Shown: positions 18,324 through 28,119, numbered from the stretch's first letter. The stretch: DNA of 64,000 nucleotides from Timonella senegalensis JC301 (GCF_000312125.1 NZ_HE978645.1:1-64000); one strand, 5' to 3'. Translations and numbers: made by a program. Notes: a model not told the origin generated them from the sequence alone.

Positions 18324-20642
18324 ATGACTTTCAGCGCGTCCACCGACTCATCCAGCGAAACTGAGACCGACCCGGTACTCGAGGTTCCACCTGCCAGCAA
18401 AGAAGGCCTCGCGGCCCACATTGCCGAGCACATTGCGGACATCGAAGACCTCAAGGAGAGTGGCGATCTTGAGCCACTCCCGGACGATCGATTCGCGGAC
18501 CGTGAGCTCTCGTGGTTGTCGTTCAACGAGCGTGTTCTAGAGCTCGCCGAGGACAAGACGCTGCCGCTGCTTGAGCGAGTGCGCTTTGCTGCGATCTTTG
18601 CGTCGAACCTGGACGAATACTTCATGGTGCGTGTTGCCGGCCTTAAGCGCCGTATCGCTACGGGGCTGGCCGTGACCTCGGCGTCAGGAATGAGTCCACG
18701 CCAGACGCTGGAGGCGATTTCGGAGCGCGCACAGGCGCTCATGTCACGCCACGCCAAACTGTTCGAGCAGACTCTGACACCGTCCCTAGCAGACGAGGGC
18801 GTCACGATTGTGCGCTGGGACGACCTCTCCGAGCAGGAGCGCGATCGCCTGCACAAGTTCTTCCGCAAGCAGATCTTCCCTGTGCTGACGCCGCTCGCGG
18901 TGGACCCTGCGCACCCGTTCCCATACATTTCCGGGCTTTCCCTTAACCTCGCGATCATGCTCTCCAACCCGGCCACCGGCAAGGAGCACTTTGCGCGAGT
19001 GAAGGTCCCACCGCTGCTGCCACGCTTCATTGCCGTGGACGCCAAGGGCCGCCCGAGCGCACCCGACACACAGACCCTGGAAAAGGGCGCGACCTCGTTT
19101 GTCCCACTCGAGGACATCATCGCGCACCACCTCGACTATTTGTTCCCGGGTATGGACGTGTTGGAGTATCACACGTTCCGTGTGACCCGAAATGAGGACG
19201 TGGAGGTCGAGGAGGACGACGCCGAGAACCTGCTCCAAGCCATGGAGAAGGAGTTGCTGCGCCGCAAGTTCGGCCCGCCCGTCCGCCTCGAGCTGGCCAA
19301 GGGCGTGTCCAACCGCATCCGTCGCCTGCTCATGCGTGAGTTGGGCATCACGGAGGAAGAGGTCTACACACTTCCAGCGCCTATCGACCTGACGGGTCTG
19401 CACCTGATCGCGGACCTCGACCGCCCTGACCTGCACTTCCCTGCCTTCGTGCCTACCACGAACAAGCTTCTAGCAGCCGTGGAATCCGCGACCCCCACGG
19501 ACATCTTTGAGGAGATCCGCCGCAACGACATCCTCTTGCACCACCCGTATGACTCGTTCTCCACATCCGTGCAGACCTTCCTGGAGCAGGCAGCCGCTGA
19601 CCCGAACGTGCTGGCCATCAAGCAAACGCTGTACCGCACGTCCGGAAACTCCCCGATCGTGGACGCTCTGATCGACGCGGCAGAGGCCGGCAAGCAAGTC
19701 CTGGCGCTCGTGGAGATCAAGGCACGCTTTGACGAGCAGAACAACATCTCGTGGGCCCGCAAGCTCGAGCAGGCCGGCGTTCACGTGGTGTACGGAATCG
19801 TGGGGCTCAAGACCCACTGCAAGCTTTCCCTGGTGGTCCGTCAGGAGGCCGATGGCCTGCGACGTTACTGCCACGTGGGCACCGGAAACTACAACCCCAA
19901 GACTGCGCGCCAGTACACGGACCTCGGCCTGCTCACGAGCGACCCGGACGTGGGACAGGACCTCACCCGACTGTTCAACCAGCTTTCGGGGTACGCGCCG
20001 CAGTCCCAGTTCCACCGTCTCTTGGTAGCACCACGCACTGTCCGCACCGGGCTCATCGCTCGCATTGACCGTGAGGCTGAGGCCGCACGTCGCGGACTTC
20101 CTGCGTGGATCAAGATCAAGGTCAACTCCATTGTGGATGAGCAGACCATCGACGCCCTGTACCGGGCGTCCCAGGCCGGCGTGACCGTGGAGCTCGTGGT
20201 GCGCGGAATCTGCGCGCTGCGTCCGGGAGTCCCAGGGCTGAGCGAGAACATCACGGTACGCTCGATTCTGGGCCGGTTCCTTGAGCACTCGCGCGTGTTC
20301 GCTTTCGCGAACTCGCTGGGCTCTACGGGAGACGAGGAGCACTACCTCCCCGGCTCGGTGAGCGTTCCGGGCCTGCCAGACGTGTTCATTGGGTCCGCAG
20401 ACCTCATGCACCGCAACCTCATTCGTCGCGTGGAGGCACTCGTGTCCCTGGGGGACGAAACCCAGATCCAAGGACTTATCGCGCTCCTGGACCGCTCCAT
20501 GTCGGACGAGGTCGCCACGTGGCACCTCGGCCCAGACAACACGTGGTCTCGCCGAAACGTTGACGAGAATGGGGAGCAGCTCGCTGACCTTCAGGTCGAG
20601 CTGATCACCCGCCAGCGCAAGCGCCTGACTCTAGGAAGATAG
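18324..20642 (+). CDS. ppk: polyphosphate kinase 1
   Basis: A 772-residue Ppk1 that reversibly makes long-chain polyphosphate from ATP. The N-terminal ~60 residues are acidic and variable. The Ppk core begins with [23 protein letters not shown]. The autophosphorylated histidine is probably His498 in [26 protein letters not shown] and [24 protein letters not shown] follow. A small hairpin (18297-18315) lies just upstream. The stop overlaps the next start, so translation is coupled to mutT1, the same pairing as Rv2984-Rv2985. Confidence 0.95.
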   Translation: MTFSASTDSSSETETDPVLEVPPASKEGLAAHIAEHIADIEDLKESGDLEPLPDDRFADRELSWLSFNERVLELAEDKTLPLLERVRFAAIFASNLDEYFMVRVAGLKRRIATGLAVTSASGMSPRQTLEAISERAQALMSRHAKLFEQTLTPSLADEGVTIVRWDDLSEQERDRLHKFFRKQIFPVLTPLAVDPAHPFPYISGLSLNLAIMLSNPATGKEHFARVKVPPLLPRFIAVDAKGRPSAPDTQTLEKGATSFVPLEDIIAHHLDYLFPGMDVLEYHTFRVTRNEDVEVEEDDAENLLQAMEKELLRRKFGPPVRLELAKGVSNRIRRLLMRELGITEEEVYTLPAPIDLTGLHLIADLDRPDLHFPAFVPTTNKLLAAVESATPTDIFEEIRRNDILLHHPYDSFSTSVQTFLEQAAADPNVLAIKQTLYRTSGNSPIVDALIDAAEAGKQVLALVEIKARFDEQNNISWARKLEQAGVHVVYGIVGLKTHCKLSLVVRQEADGLRRYCHVGTGNYNPKTARQYTDLGLLTSDPDVGQDLTRLFNQLSGYAPQSQFHRLLVAPRTVRTGLIARIDREAEAARRGLPAWIKIKVNSIVDEQTIDALYRASQAGVTVELVVRGICALRPGVPGLSENITVRSILGRFLEHSRVFAFANSLGSTGDEEHYLPGSVSVPGLPDVFIGSADLMHRNLIRRVEALVSLGDETQIQGLIALLDRSMSDEVATWHLGPDNTWSRRNVDENGEQLADLQVELITRQRKRLTLGR

Positions 20643-21691
20643 TGAGTTCAGCTCCACTGAAGAAGGTTCAGGGCGGGCGCGCACGCGGTATCACCGGCGT
20701 GGGTAGCCCCGCTCTCGAAAGCACACCCGTCATCGAATGCGCGGGCGCGCTCGTGTGGCGCGTCCACGACGGGGCGCTGCAGGTCAAGCTCATCCACCGG
20801 CCCAAGTACAACGACTGGTCGTGGCCTAAGGGCAAGGTTGACCTCGGTGAGACTCTCGCCGCGGCCGCTGTCCGCGAGGTCAAGGAAGAGACCGGCAAGT
20901 ACATCGTGCTGGGCATTGCGCTTCCTGGCCTGCAGTACATAACCCCCGAGGGCGAGCTCAAGCGCGTGCACTACTGGGCCGCGCGTCAGGTGTCCAAGAC
21001 CGAGCCGTCCGTGGTAGCCCGGCCTCCCGTGGCGCCAGTGAACGCCGCTGAGGTGGACCGGTCCGAGTGGTGCACCGTCAAGGAAGCTGCCAAGCGCCTG
21101 AGCCGGGCCGCTGACAAGATTCCGTTGACCGCGCTGGTGGACGCCTACGACAAGGGCGAACTGGATACGCACGTGGTTGCGATCGCCCGCCACGGCAAGG
21201 CGCTCGCCCGCGCTCAGTGGAACGGTCCTGAGGCCACTCGGCCGCTAACCCCACTGGGTGTCGCCCAGTCTGAGGCGCTTGTGCCCGTCTTTGCGGCGTT
21301 TGGTATCTCTGACGTGGTGTCCAGCGTGTGGGCCCGCTGCGCGGCCACCACAGCGCCGTATGTGCGTGCTGCTGGCGTGCATGGCGGCTTGTCTGAACTG
21401 TTTACCGAGGCGAGCCACGAGCGCAATCCTAAGGCCGTGATTGCCGCCGTGAACCAGTTGGTGGCGAGTTCCAAAACTTCCCTGCTGTGCACACACCGGC
21501 CCGTCCTGCCCACCCTGTTCAAGGCGATGGCGGCGCTGACACCCAACAAGTCCGTCCGCGCGGCCTACCCCAAGGATGACCCGTACCTGTCCCCCGGCCA
21601 GGTGGTCATTGCGCACGTCATCCCAGCACGCGCTGAGGGCGAGGCCCCTAAGATCGTGGGCGTTGAGACGATCAGACCTGCTCTGCACTGA
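20642..21691 (+). CDS. mutT1: MutT1-like Nudix hydrolase fused to histidine phosphatase
   Basis: A 349-residue fusion. The Nudix half (about 30-165) contains the box GKVDLGETL...REVKEETG (64-85), with Glu82/Glu83 as metal ligands. The C-terminal half has the RHG motif of the phosphoglycerate-mutase/SixA branch ([14 protein letters not shown], about 180-194). By homology it hydrolyses 8-oxo-dGTP-type or diadenosine polyphosphate substrates. GTG 20642 overlaps the ppk stop (TAGTG). Confidence 0.9.
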   Translation: MSSAPLKKVQGGRARGITGVGSPALESTPVIECAGALVWRVHDGALQVKLIHRPKYNDWSWPKGKVDLGETLAAAAVREVKEETGKYIVLGIALPGLQYITPEGELKRVHYWAARQVSKTEPSVVARPPVAPVNAAEVDRSEWCTVKEAAKRLSRAADKIPLTALVDAYDKGELDTHVVAIARHGKALARAQWNGPEATRPLTPLGVAQSEALVPVFAAFGISDVVSSVWARCAATTAPYVRAAGVHGGLSELFTEASHERNPKAVIAAVNQLVASSKTSLLCTHRPVLPTLFKAMAALTPNKSVRAAYPKDDPYLSPGQVVIAHVIPARAEGEAPKIVGVETIRPALH

Positions 21692-21732
21692 CGGATTCGG
21701 TGTGGCCCGAGAGCCATCGTGGTCCTATCGGA

Positions 21733-21757
21733 CCACCTGATTTTCGACGATCGTGGT
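21733..21757. repeat. ACGATCGT element, copy A
   Basis: 25 bp identical to 33831-33855, including GATTTTCGACGATCGTGGT. A 7-bp hairpin (GTGGTCC/GGACCAC, 21719-21736) overlaps its left edge. It lies between convergent mutT1 and pit. Confidence 0.75.
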
Positions 21758-21808
21758 TGCCTCCCCTGCCCATCTCGCGTGGGCGCGTTCCATCGCGGTT
21801 CACCACAA

Positions 21809-21859
21809 ACAACGGCTCGGGCCGGCAGAAGCGTAACTTCTGCCGGCCCGAGCCGTTGT
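21809..21859. terminator. bidirectional terminator between mutT1 and pit
   Basis: Perfect 23-bp stem (21809-21831 / 21837-21859, core GGCTCGGGCCGGCAGAAG) with a 5-nt loop, between convergent genes. Confidence 0.85.
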
Positions 21860-21879
21860 ACTTATGTTTTAGAGCGCCG

Positions 21880-22899
21880 CTACGCAAGTAGAGGTCGGAG
21901 CACCAAGAAGAACAGTCCCGCCACGGTTGCGGCCGCGGGGAGAGTCAGTACCCACGCGAGGAGGATGGTCTTGGCCATTCCCCAACGCACTGCGGAGAGG
22001 CGTTTGGTCGCGCCAACACCCATGATTGCGGTGGTGACAGTGTGGGTCGTGGACACTGGAGCGTGCATGCCCATTGCCATGACGTAGAGGACCAGTGCGG
22101 AGACCGATTCTGCCACGAAGCCGCGAGCAGGGTCGACCTGGATGATCTTGCGGCCGAGCGTACGCATGATGCGTCCACCACCGGCTGCGGTACCCAGTGA
22201 GATTGCGGCTGCTGCTGCTACCTTGATCCACAGTGGGATGCCGTGGTTCGGGTCCGACCAGCCAACCGTGTAGGCGGCCATGAACATGACACCCATGGTC
22301 TTCTGTGCGTCCTGCAGACCGTGACCGAGAGCAAGTGCTGCTGCGGATGCGGTCTGGGCGATGCGGAAGCGGCGGTTCACCTTGTTGGGTGAGGCCTTTC
22401 GCAGGAGCCACAGGACACCAACCATGACGATGTATGCGCCGAAGAAACCGATGAGTGGGGACACGATCATCGGGACGACGACCTTGGCTACAACGTGGTC
22501 CCAGAACACGCCGATGTTAGCCACGAGACCCGCACCAACCAGACCACCAATGAGCGCGTGGGTCGAGGACGAGGGCAGGCCGAACCACCAGGTGATGAGG
22601 TTCCATACGATCGCGCCGATGAGCGCGGCCACGATGATGACCAGCGCTAGGTGCCCTGATCCCGTGGTTTGGGTGGCCTCGTCGAGATGGACGATGTCGT
22701 GGGCGATCGTGTTTGCCACGGTCGTTCCAAGCATCGCACCTACGAAGTTCAGAACTGCGGCGAGTATGAGTGCCGCACGCGGCGTGAGCGCCCTGGTCGA
22801 CACTGATGTCGCAATGGCGTTGGCCGCGTCATGGAAGCCGTTCGTGAAGTCGAAGCTCAGTGCGAGCACGACGACGATAACGGCGAGCGCGATTTCCAC
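21880..22899 (-). CDS. pit: PiT-family inorganic phosphate transporter, second copy
   Basis: A 339-residue PiT carrier with FDFTNGFHDAANAIATSVST at the start, GLPSSSTHALIGG in the middle, and PVSTTHTVTTAIMGVG in the second half-repeat. It lacks the long tail of the 767-2056 copy and is divergent from it. It is 5 bp downstream of a DUF47 gene, the classic Pit-accessory pairing, and lies next to ppk-mutT1. Confidence 0.93.
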   Translation of the reverse strand: MEIALAVIVVVLALSFDFTNGFHDAANAIATSVSTRALTPRAALILAAVLNFVGAMLGTTVANTIAHDIVHLDEATQTTGSGHLALVIIVAALIGAIVWNLITWWFGLPSSSTHALIGGLVGAGLVANIGVFWDHVVAKVVVPMIVSPLIGFFGAYIVMVGVLWLLRKASPNKVNRRFRIAQTASAAALALGHGLQDAQKTMGVMFMAAYTVGWSDPNHGIPLWIKVAAAAAISLGTAAGGGRIMRTLGRKIIQVDPARGFVAESVSALVLYVMAMGMHAPVSTTHTVTTAIMGVGATKRLSAVRWGMAKTILLAWVLTLPAAATVAGLFFLVLRPLLA

Positions 22900-22904
22900 G
22901 TGGT

Positions 22905-23525
22905 TCAGGACTCCTTGAGAGCGATGGTCTCAACCATGTTGGCGACAGTCTCGAACGCGTCGGCTGCGTCTTCCAGGGTTTCGACTACCTCCTTCAGCTT
23001 CATGAGCTGAATCGGGTCCTTCACGTCATCGAACATCTGCGCAAGGAGCTTGCGGTGTGCCTTGTCGGCCTGGTTCTCGAGGCGGTTGATCTCAACCCAG
23101 TACTCTTCGAGGTCACCCATGGCGCGGAGTTTTGGCATCGCGTCAACGGTCAGCTCGGCGCAGCGCTGCAGGACAGCGATCTGGTCGGAGACTTTGTTTG
23201 GGATTTCGTCGAGCTTGTACAGGACGATGAGGTCTGCGGCCTCTTCCATGTAGTCCATGCAGTCGTCGAGCGCTGACGACAGTCCTGCAATGTCGTCGCG
23301 GTCGAGCGGCGTGACAAAGGTCGAGTTGAGTCGGCGCATGATGGCGTGGGTCGCGTCGTCGGCGTCGTGCTCGGCTTCACTGATTCGCTTGCCGATCGCC
23401 TTGCGTTCGGACTTGGTTGCTCCAAGCAGTTCACCGAGAAGATTGGCGCCAGTTACAAGGTGACTGGCCTGTTCCGCGAGGAGGTCGTAGAAAGACGTAT
23501 CGCGCGGGGTCAAGCTAAAGCGCAC
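22905..23525 (-). CDS. DUF47/PhoU-like Pit accessory protein
   Basis: 206 residues, almost wholly helical by composition, with acidic and hydrophobic heptads and motifs such as EAEHDADDATHAIMRRL and ALDDCMDYMEEAADL, characteristic of the DUF47/PhoU-like family. It starts at GTG 23525 and is first in a two-gene operon with pit. Family members usually modulate the associated phosphate transporter. An imperfect inverted repeat (CTAAGGGTTGCG / CGCAACTTAG, about 23547-23573) lies just upstream. Confidence 0.88.
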   Translation of the reverse strand: MRFSLTPRDTSFYDLLAEQASHLVTGANLLGELLGATKSERKAIGKRISEAEHDADDATHAIMRRLNSTFVTPLDRDDIAGLSSALDDCMDYMEEAADLIVLYKLDEIPNKVSDQIAVLQRCAELTVDAMPKLRAMGDLEEYWVEINRLENQADKAHRKLLAQMFDDVKDPIQLMKLKEVVETLEDAADAFETVANMVETIALKES

Positions 23526-23744
23526 AGCATGCTCCGTATGGGTTAACTAAGGGTTGCGGGAAACGCAACTTAGGATCGTTGATCATTACCAGACTAGGGC
23601 AGGTTCAGTGAAACCACTCAACCCTTGGGGGAATGAAACTTGCAATTTGCTGAACGCAACACAGCCTCCACCGGCGGAAACGGGCCGCAGTTAGGCCCTG
23701 TGTCCCAAGCTGGGAGTCTGCAATTTCACAATGGGGCAGAAAAA

Positions 23745-23831
23745 CGAACGCCAGACCGGGAGCGCCTCTCGGCGCGGGGCCGCTCGTAGCGGCTGAAGTT
23801 GGAGCCCGGGGCTACCGCAGTCTGACGTTCG
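23745..23831 (-). ncRNA. 87-nt four-way-junction structured element
   Basis: An outer 12-bp stem (23745-23756 / 23820-23831; CGAACG(C/T)CAGAC with one G-U on the minus strand) encloses three hairpins: GCGCC-TCTC-GGCGC (23762-23775), GCCGCT-CGT-AGCGGC (23779-23793) and AGCC-CGG-GGCT (23803-23813). On the minus strand it ends in GCGTTCGTTTTTC. It could be an elaborate terminator for the msrB operon, a small RNA or a leader element of the DUF47-pit operon. No known RNA family is recognised. Confidence 0.45.
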
Positions 23832-23877
23832 CTCGTTTATTCTACCGGTTTCGTGCATCCTGGTGCAGTCGAAGCAC

Positions 23878-24591
23878 CTAGTCCAGCCGTCTTGTTCGCC
23901 ACAGTGCAGCGGCCTCTTGGAGGTCCTCCGCGGTCCGCGCGAGCGTGCGGGCACTTGAGACTATACGGCGAACCGCCTGGGCAGGATTGCCCAGTCCGGT
24001 CCCGCGACGTTCATGGGAATCCGGAGCGGAGCCGCTCGCGTCCAGTGAGTCGGCGTCGTGCGTTGCGCCCGTGGCCACGACCCGGCAGAACGCCGCCGCG
24101 CGATCTAGGGCAACGTCCAGTTCGCCAGCAAACACCCCGGCGAGCACCTGGTCCGCGAGCGCCACCACGTCGTCCGGCGCCGGAGGTTCACTGGCTCCTG
24201 CTACCGCGTGCTCGACGGGCGCCGTGTCCATGCCCATTCGGTAGTGCAAGGCAAAGGTGCGCGGCGAACTGCGCACCCAGTCCCGCAGCTGGTACATCCG
24301 CCACAGTGCTCCGGGCAGCGTGTTGGAGGGCGAGTCGGCCCACAGGCCCGCAACCGCGTCGATTCCCTCGCGGTCCACGAGCGTGATGAGGCGTTCGAGC
24401 ACGTCCGGGTCCGCCGAAGCCCGTCCTCGCCGCACCACCACGTCCGCGGTCATGTGCGCGATGGCGCCAAGAGTCTGCGGGTCGATGCCGCCGCCGATTT
24501 CCTCGGCGGTGGCGCGATCAAGTTGGGCGGGTCGCCTCGGGCGACCAGCCCTGGGGAGCCACCGTTGGGAGGCCCCAGGCGTTGAGGTCAC
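23878..24591 (-). CDS. conserved actinobacterial hypothetical protein
   Basis: 237 residues, mostly helical and Ala-rich. Conserved-looking blocks are ATAEEIGGGIDPQTLGAIAHM, LWADSPSNTLPGALWRMYQLR and DQVLAGVFAGELDVALDRAA. I recall similar proteins next to msrB in Micrococcales, sometimes labelled as an RNA polymerase subunit; nothing here supports that label. The start overlaps the msrB stop by 4 bp. The function is unknown. Confidence 0.75.
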   Translation of the reverse strand: MTSTPGASQRWLPRAGRPRRPAQLDRATAEEIGGGIDPQTLGAIAHMTADVVVRRGRASADPDVLERLITLVDREGIDAVAGLWADSPSNTLPGALWRMYQLRDWVRSSPRTFALHYRMGMDTAPVEHAVAGASEPPAPDDVVALADQVLAGVFAGELDVALDRAAAFCRVVATGATHDADSLDASGSAPDSHERRGTGLGNPAQAVRRIVSSARTLARTAEDLQEAAALWRTRRLD

Positions 24592-24989
24592 TTGGCCTCT
24601 TCGAACGTGAGGGACACCGAGTTCATGCAGTACCTGTTGCCCGTGGGGGTTTGCGGTGCATCATCGAAGACGTGCCCCAGGTGCGAACCGCACGTTGCGC
24701 ACAGCACCTCGGTGCGGACCATCCCAAAGGTGGTGTCGGTGTGGTGTTCCACCGCGTCTGTGGCGCCCGGTTCAAAGAACGAGGGCCAGCCACAGTGCGC
24801 GTCAAACTTGGTTTCAGAGCGGAACAGCTCCGCGCCACAAGCGCGGCATGAGTACACACCCGTGCGCTCCTCATGCAGCAACTCGCCCGAGCCCGGCCGC
24901 TCGGTTCCTGCCTGCCGCAGAACCGAATACTCCTGCGGGCTCAGCTCCTTACGCCACTCTTCATCAGTTTTGGTGACCTTGTACGACAT
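24588..24989 (-). CDS. msrB: peptide-methionine (R)-S-oxide reductase
   Basis: A 133-residue MsrB that repairs methionine-R-sulfoxide in proteins. Zinc ligands are Cys48/Cys51 (CRAC) and Cys97/Cys100 (CATC). The catalytic residue is Cys121 in RYCMNSVSL. AHCGWPSFF (Cys66) and GSHLGHVFDD are also diagnostic. Length is standard for a single-domain MsrB. It leads a two-gene operon. Confidence 0.95.
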   Translation of the reverse strand: MSYKVTKTDEEWRKELSPQEYSVLRQAGTERPGSGELLHEERTGVYSCRACGAELFRSETKFDAHCGWPSFFEPGATDAVEHHTDTTFGMVRTEVLCATCGSHLGHVFDDAPQTPTGNRYCMNSVSLTFEEAK

Positions 24990-25084
24990 GACCAGCCCTC
25001 TCGTCGAAAATCAATTGGTCCTTGGGTAAAACGTGCCCGCGACCCACCCTATTCCAGCGCTTCGCGCTGGGTGTAACTGCTTCA

Positions 25085-25101
25085 CGACGATCGTGGTCCC
25101 G
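25085..25101. repeat. ACGATCGT element, copy B
   Basis: CGACGATCGTGGTCCCG is identical to one arm of the 33843-33895 hairpin. It lies in the divergent msrB / M50 protease spacer. It is flanked by hairpins CCAGCGC-TTC-GCGCTGG (25054-25070) and CCCCAGC-AGC-GCTGGGG (25113-25129). Confidence 0.65.
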
Positions 25102-25125
25102 ACCCGGCCCCACCCCAGCAGCGCT

Positions 25126-25135
25126 GGGGGGGGGG
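25126..25135. repeat. G10 homopolymer
   Basis: Ten consecutive G residues about 77-86 bp before the M50 protease start. Such tracts slip easily and could vary promoter spacing or hairpin strength. Confidence 0.7.
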
Positions 25136-25211
25136 CGGGAGGGACTTCTTCCCGTGCCGGCGCCGGGGCTGGTTGCAGGGCGCTCCCAAGAAGTTGTGAT
25201 GGAATCGGGGC

Positions 25212-25925
25212 GTGAACGAACAACTCTCTGTCCTTGGCGACCTGTGGAACCAGATGTCGACACCCACCGAACCGCTGGGCCAACTGCAGCTCGCAGTGCT
25301 GGCGGGCGTGGTTGTGGCGCTGATCGTTTTCCAGCCCACCTGGGTGCTGCTGCGCGGCGTCATCACGATCGTGCACGAGGGCGCGCACGCTTTTGCTGCG
25401 CTGATCTCGGGGCGCAAACTGAACTCGATCACGCTGCATTCGGACACGTCTGGGCTGACGGTGTCGAGGGGCAAACCGCGCGGGTTTGGGATGATCCTGA
25501 CCGCGTTCGCGGGCTATGTGGGGCCAACCGTGCTGGGGCTTGCGGCCGCGTGGGTCGTGTCCAAGGGGTACACGCTCGCGTGGGTGTGGGCTTTTGTGGT
25601 GATTCTGGTCCTCATGCTGTTCAAGATTCGCAACCTGTTTGGTGCGTGGTCGCTTGTGGCTACGGGAGTGCTCGTGGGGGCGGTTGCGTGGTTCGCCCCG
25701 GACCCGTTCCGCGTGTACCTGGCGTACTCACTGGTGGCGCTTTTCTTGTTGGGGGCGCCGCGTCCGGTGTTCGAGTTGATTCGTCAGCGCAGGTCTGGGC
25801 GTGCGCGCACGAGCGATGCCGACGCCCTCGCTAGGATCACGTGGCTGCCCGCTGGCGTGTGGCTGTTCCTGTTCCTCGTGGTGACGCTCGGCGGAATCGG
25901 ACTGGGATACCTGATCCTGCGGTGA
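25212..25925 (+). CDS. M50 family zinc metallopeptidase
   Basis: 237 residues from GTG 25212. The active-site motif HEGAH (His55, Glu56, His59) lies at the start of a membrane helix, as in site-2-type proteases and related M50B proteins. About six hydrophobic segments are visible. The protein is short and lacks a PDZ domain. It may cleave membrane anchors of regulatory factors, but no partner gene is adjacent. It appears to be a single-gene unit. Confidence 0.85.
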   Translation: MNEQLSVLGDLWNQMSTPTEPLGQLQLAVLAGVVVALIVFQPTWVLLRGVITIVHEGAHAFAALISGRKLNSITLHSDTSGLTVSRGKPRGFGMILTAFAGYVGPTVLGLAAAWVVSKGYTLAWVWAFVVILVLMLFKIRNLFGAWSLVATGVLVGAVAWFAPDPFRVYLAYSLVALFLLGAPRPVFELIRQRRSGRARTSDADALARITWLPAGVWLFLFLVVTLGGIGLGYLILR

Positions 25926-25967
25926 GGCGGGGCTGTGAGGCGGGGCGGCGGGCCGGGCTGAGTGCCA

Positions 25968-26014
25968 GGGCCGCTGGCCACGCGGTGAAGCGGGGCCGCT
26001 GGCCACTCGGTGAA
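25968..26014. repeat. 25-bp-period direct repeat upstream of ugpA
   Basis: Two 22-bp copies (25968-25989 and 25993-26014) differ at one base and end in CGGTGAA(C). The GGTGAAC end resembles the complement of a PhoP half-site, but the spacing is not the usual 11 bp. It lies 150-200 bp before ugpA. Confidence 0.4.
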
Positions 26015-26164
26015 CCCGCGATGACCCGATTAACTTTTGGTTCCGGTAAAAAGCAGGCCCGGGTAACACTGCGCGAACAGTAGATTAAAGTCCACCCGAA
26101 CGGCCAAAAGACCGGTTTTTGACGCCTACGTTTGCTTCAGAAGCACCTACATCTGGAGCACAAC

Positions 26165-27220
26165 ATGACGGCCCCGACCACAACGGAACCGATAACTTCA
26201 TACACTTCAGCGCCACAGCCAGAAACGGCTGGGACGGCTGGATCCGCTGGTATCGCCGGCGCATCCGGCCTCTCGCAGGGCGGGACTCCTGGCCGTCCCA
26301 CGGGCGACCAGCCGCGCACCGCAACCCGCAAGGCCCAGCAGTTCGATGTAAGGAAATGGAAGCAGTACCTGACGTTCCTGGCCCTTGCCGGACCAAACCT
26401 GGCGTTGCTCCTCGTGTTCACCTACAAGCCGCTGCTGGAGTCGTTCAAGTTCTCCACGCTGCAGTGGAACATCGGCTCACCAAGCGCCCGGTTCGTGGGC
26501 CTGCAGAACTACGTGGAGTTCTTCACTAGCCCTAAGACCGCCACGGTCATGCTCAACACCGCGGTGTTCACTATCGCCACCGTGGGTGGAGCGCTCGTCC
26601 TCGGACTCGCCCTCGCTCTGCTGCTGAACCGCAAGCTCAAGGGCCGAGGGATCGCCCGCACCGTTGCGTTCGCACCCTACGTGCTCTCTGGAATCGCGGT
26701 CGGAATTCTGTGGCTCTACATCTTTGACCCTCGCTACGGCCTGCTCGGGACTGCGCTCGGCTGGTTCGGTATCACTTCCCCGGACTGGTACAACTCCTCG
26801 CCGTGGGCGCTGATCATGGTCATCATCGTCTACCTGTGGAAGAACCTCGGGTATGTCGCCCTCATCTACCTGGCCGGCCTGCAGGCAGTGCCCCAGGACA
26901 TCTACGATGCGGCTTCTCTCGACGGTGCCTCCAAGTCCCGAGTGCTGCGCTCCATCACGCTCCCACTGCTCGGCCCCACCACCTTCTTCCTCACCATCAC
27001 CACGCTGCTGTCTTCCCTGCAGTCATTCGACCTCATCCACGCGATGACTCAAGGTGGGCCGCTCGGTTCCACCACAACGCTGATGTACCAGATCTACCAG
27101 GAGAGCTTCGTGAACGGCCGTGCAGGATACGCCTCCGCGGCGGCCACCGTGCTGTTCCTCATCCTGCTCGTCGTGACCGTGGTCCAACTCAAGTACGTTG
27201 AAAAGAAGGTGCACTACTGA
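26165..27220 (+). CDS. ugpA: glycerol-3-phosphate-type ABC permease UgpA
   Basis: 351 residues. ATG 26165 has GGAG 6 nt upstream; an earlier ATG at 26132 lacks this. The first ~60 residues are Thr/Gly/Pro-rich and cytoplasmic. Six membrane helices follow, with the EAA loop YDAASLDGASKSRVLRSITL. UgpA identity rests on the operon ending in ugpQ; a related carbohydrate permease cannot be excluded. Its stop overlaps ugpE (TGATG). Confidence 0.85.
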   Translation: MTAPTTTEPITSYTSAPQPETAGTAGSAGIAGASGLSQGGTPGRPTGDQPRTATRKAQQFDVRKWKQYLTFLALAGPNLALLLVFTYKPLLESFKFSTLQWNIGSPSARFVGLQNYVEFFTSPKTATVMLNTAVFTIATVGGALVLGLALALLLNRKLKGRGIARTVAFAPYVLSGIAVGILWLYIFDPRYGLLGTALGWFGITSPDWYNSSPWALIMVIIVYLWKNLGYVALIYLAGLQAVPQDIYDAASLDGASKSRVLRSITLPLLGPTTFFLTITTLLSSLQSFDLIHAMTQGGPLGSTTTLMYQIYQESFVNGRAGYASAAATVLFLILLVVTVVQLKYVEKKVHY

Positions 27221-28119
27221 TGGTCGCGCTCACCGTAAACCCGCCACGCACCCGCCGCCCATCCGCTCGCAATGATGGCAACTTTGGGCTGGGAAAACGC
27301 TCCCACCTACTCGATGCGGGCGGCTACGTCACCCTCATCTTCGCGGTTCTGGTCATGTCCGTTCCGCTGATCTGGATGGTGTTTGCCAGCTTCAAGCAGC
27401 CAAACGAGCTCTACTCGATGCCGCTGCAGTGGCTGCCAGAGAGCTTTGACGGCGCAAACTACGCGCACGTTGCCCAGACTCTCCCCATTGGCAGGCTGTT
27501 CCTGAACTCGGTGATGCTGACTGTTGTGGGCGCGGGGCTAAAGGTAATCCTCGGCTTGACCTGTGCGTACGCGCTTGTGTTCATCGAGTTCCCGTACAAG
27601 AAGATCATGTTCACGATCGTGCTGTTTACGCTGCTCGTGCCACAGCAGATCACGATCATTCCGAACTACACGCTGGTCTCCCAACTCGGCTGGCTCAACA
27701 CCTACCAGGGAATTCTGGTCCCCGGGCTCGCCTCCGCGTTTGGCACCTTCTTGTTCCGCCAGCACTTCCTCTCGCTGCCCGGCTCGGTCCTTGAAGCCGC
27801 GTCACTCGACGGGGCCGGACACTGGCGCAGGCTGTGGGCGTTTGTTGTGCCTATGTCCTACCCAACAATCTCGGCCGTTCTACTCGTGTCCCTCGTGGCC
27901 GAGTGGAACGACTACCTGTGGCCGTTCCTCGTCATCGACAACGCAGAGATGATGACCCTCCCGCTAGGGCTCACCCTCCTGCAGAACGTTGACGGTATGA
28001 ACAACTGGGGCGTCCTGATGGCCGCCACCGTTCTGGTCACGCTCCCCATGCTCGTGGTCTTCCTCGTCCTGCAGCGCCGGCTGGTGGCCGGACTCACTGC
28101 AGGTGCGGTGACCGGCTGA
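27220..28119 (+). CDS. ugpE: glycerol-3-phosphate-type ABC permease UgpE
   Basis: A 299-residue MalG-like permease with six membrane helices and the EAA loop LEAASLDGAGHWRRLWAFVV. It would pair with UgpA in the membrane. ATG 27220 overlaps the ugpA stop by one base. No ATPase gene (ugpC) is present in the operon, so a shared MsmK/UgpC-type ATPase encoded elsewhere is inferred. Confidence 0.87.
   Translation: MVALTVNPPRTRRPSARNDGNFGLGKRSHLLDAGGYVTLIFAVLVMSVPLIWMVFASFKQPNELYSMPLQWLPESFDGANYAHVAQTLPIGRLFLNSVMLTVVGAGLKVILGLTCAYALVFIEFPYKKIMFTIVLFTLLVPQQITIIPNYTLVSQLGWLNTYQGILVPGLASAFGTFLFRQHFLSLPGSVLEAASLDGAGHWRRLWAFVVPMSYPTISAVLLVSLVAEWNDYLWPFLVIDNAEMMTLPLGLTLLQNVDGMNNWGVLMAATVLVTLPMLVVFLVLQRRLVAGLTAGAVTG

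Noticed and set aside
23745-23831. tRNA reading of the cloverleaf-like element
   Set aside because: There is no conserved T-loop (GTTCRA), no plausible anticodon loop and no acceptor-discriminator pattern.
25022-25834. 270-codon frame overlapping the M50 protease gene
   Set aside because: It runs through a hairpin-rich spacer and the G10 tract and is out of frame with the clear HEGAH protease.
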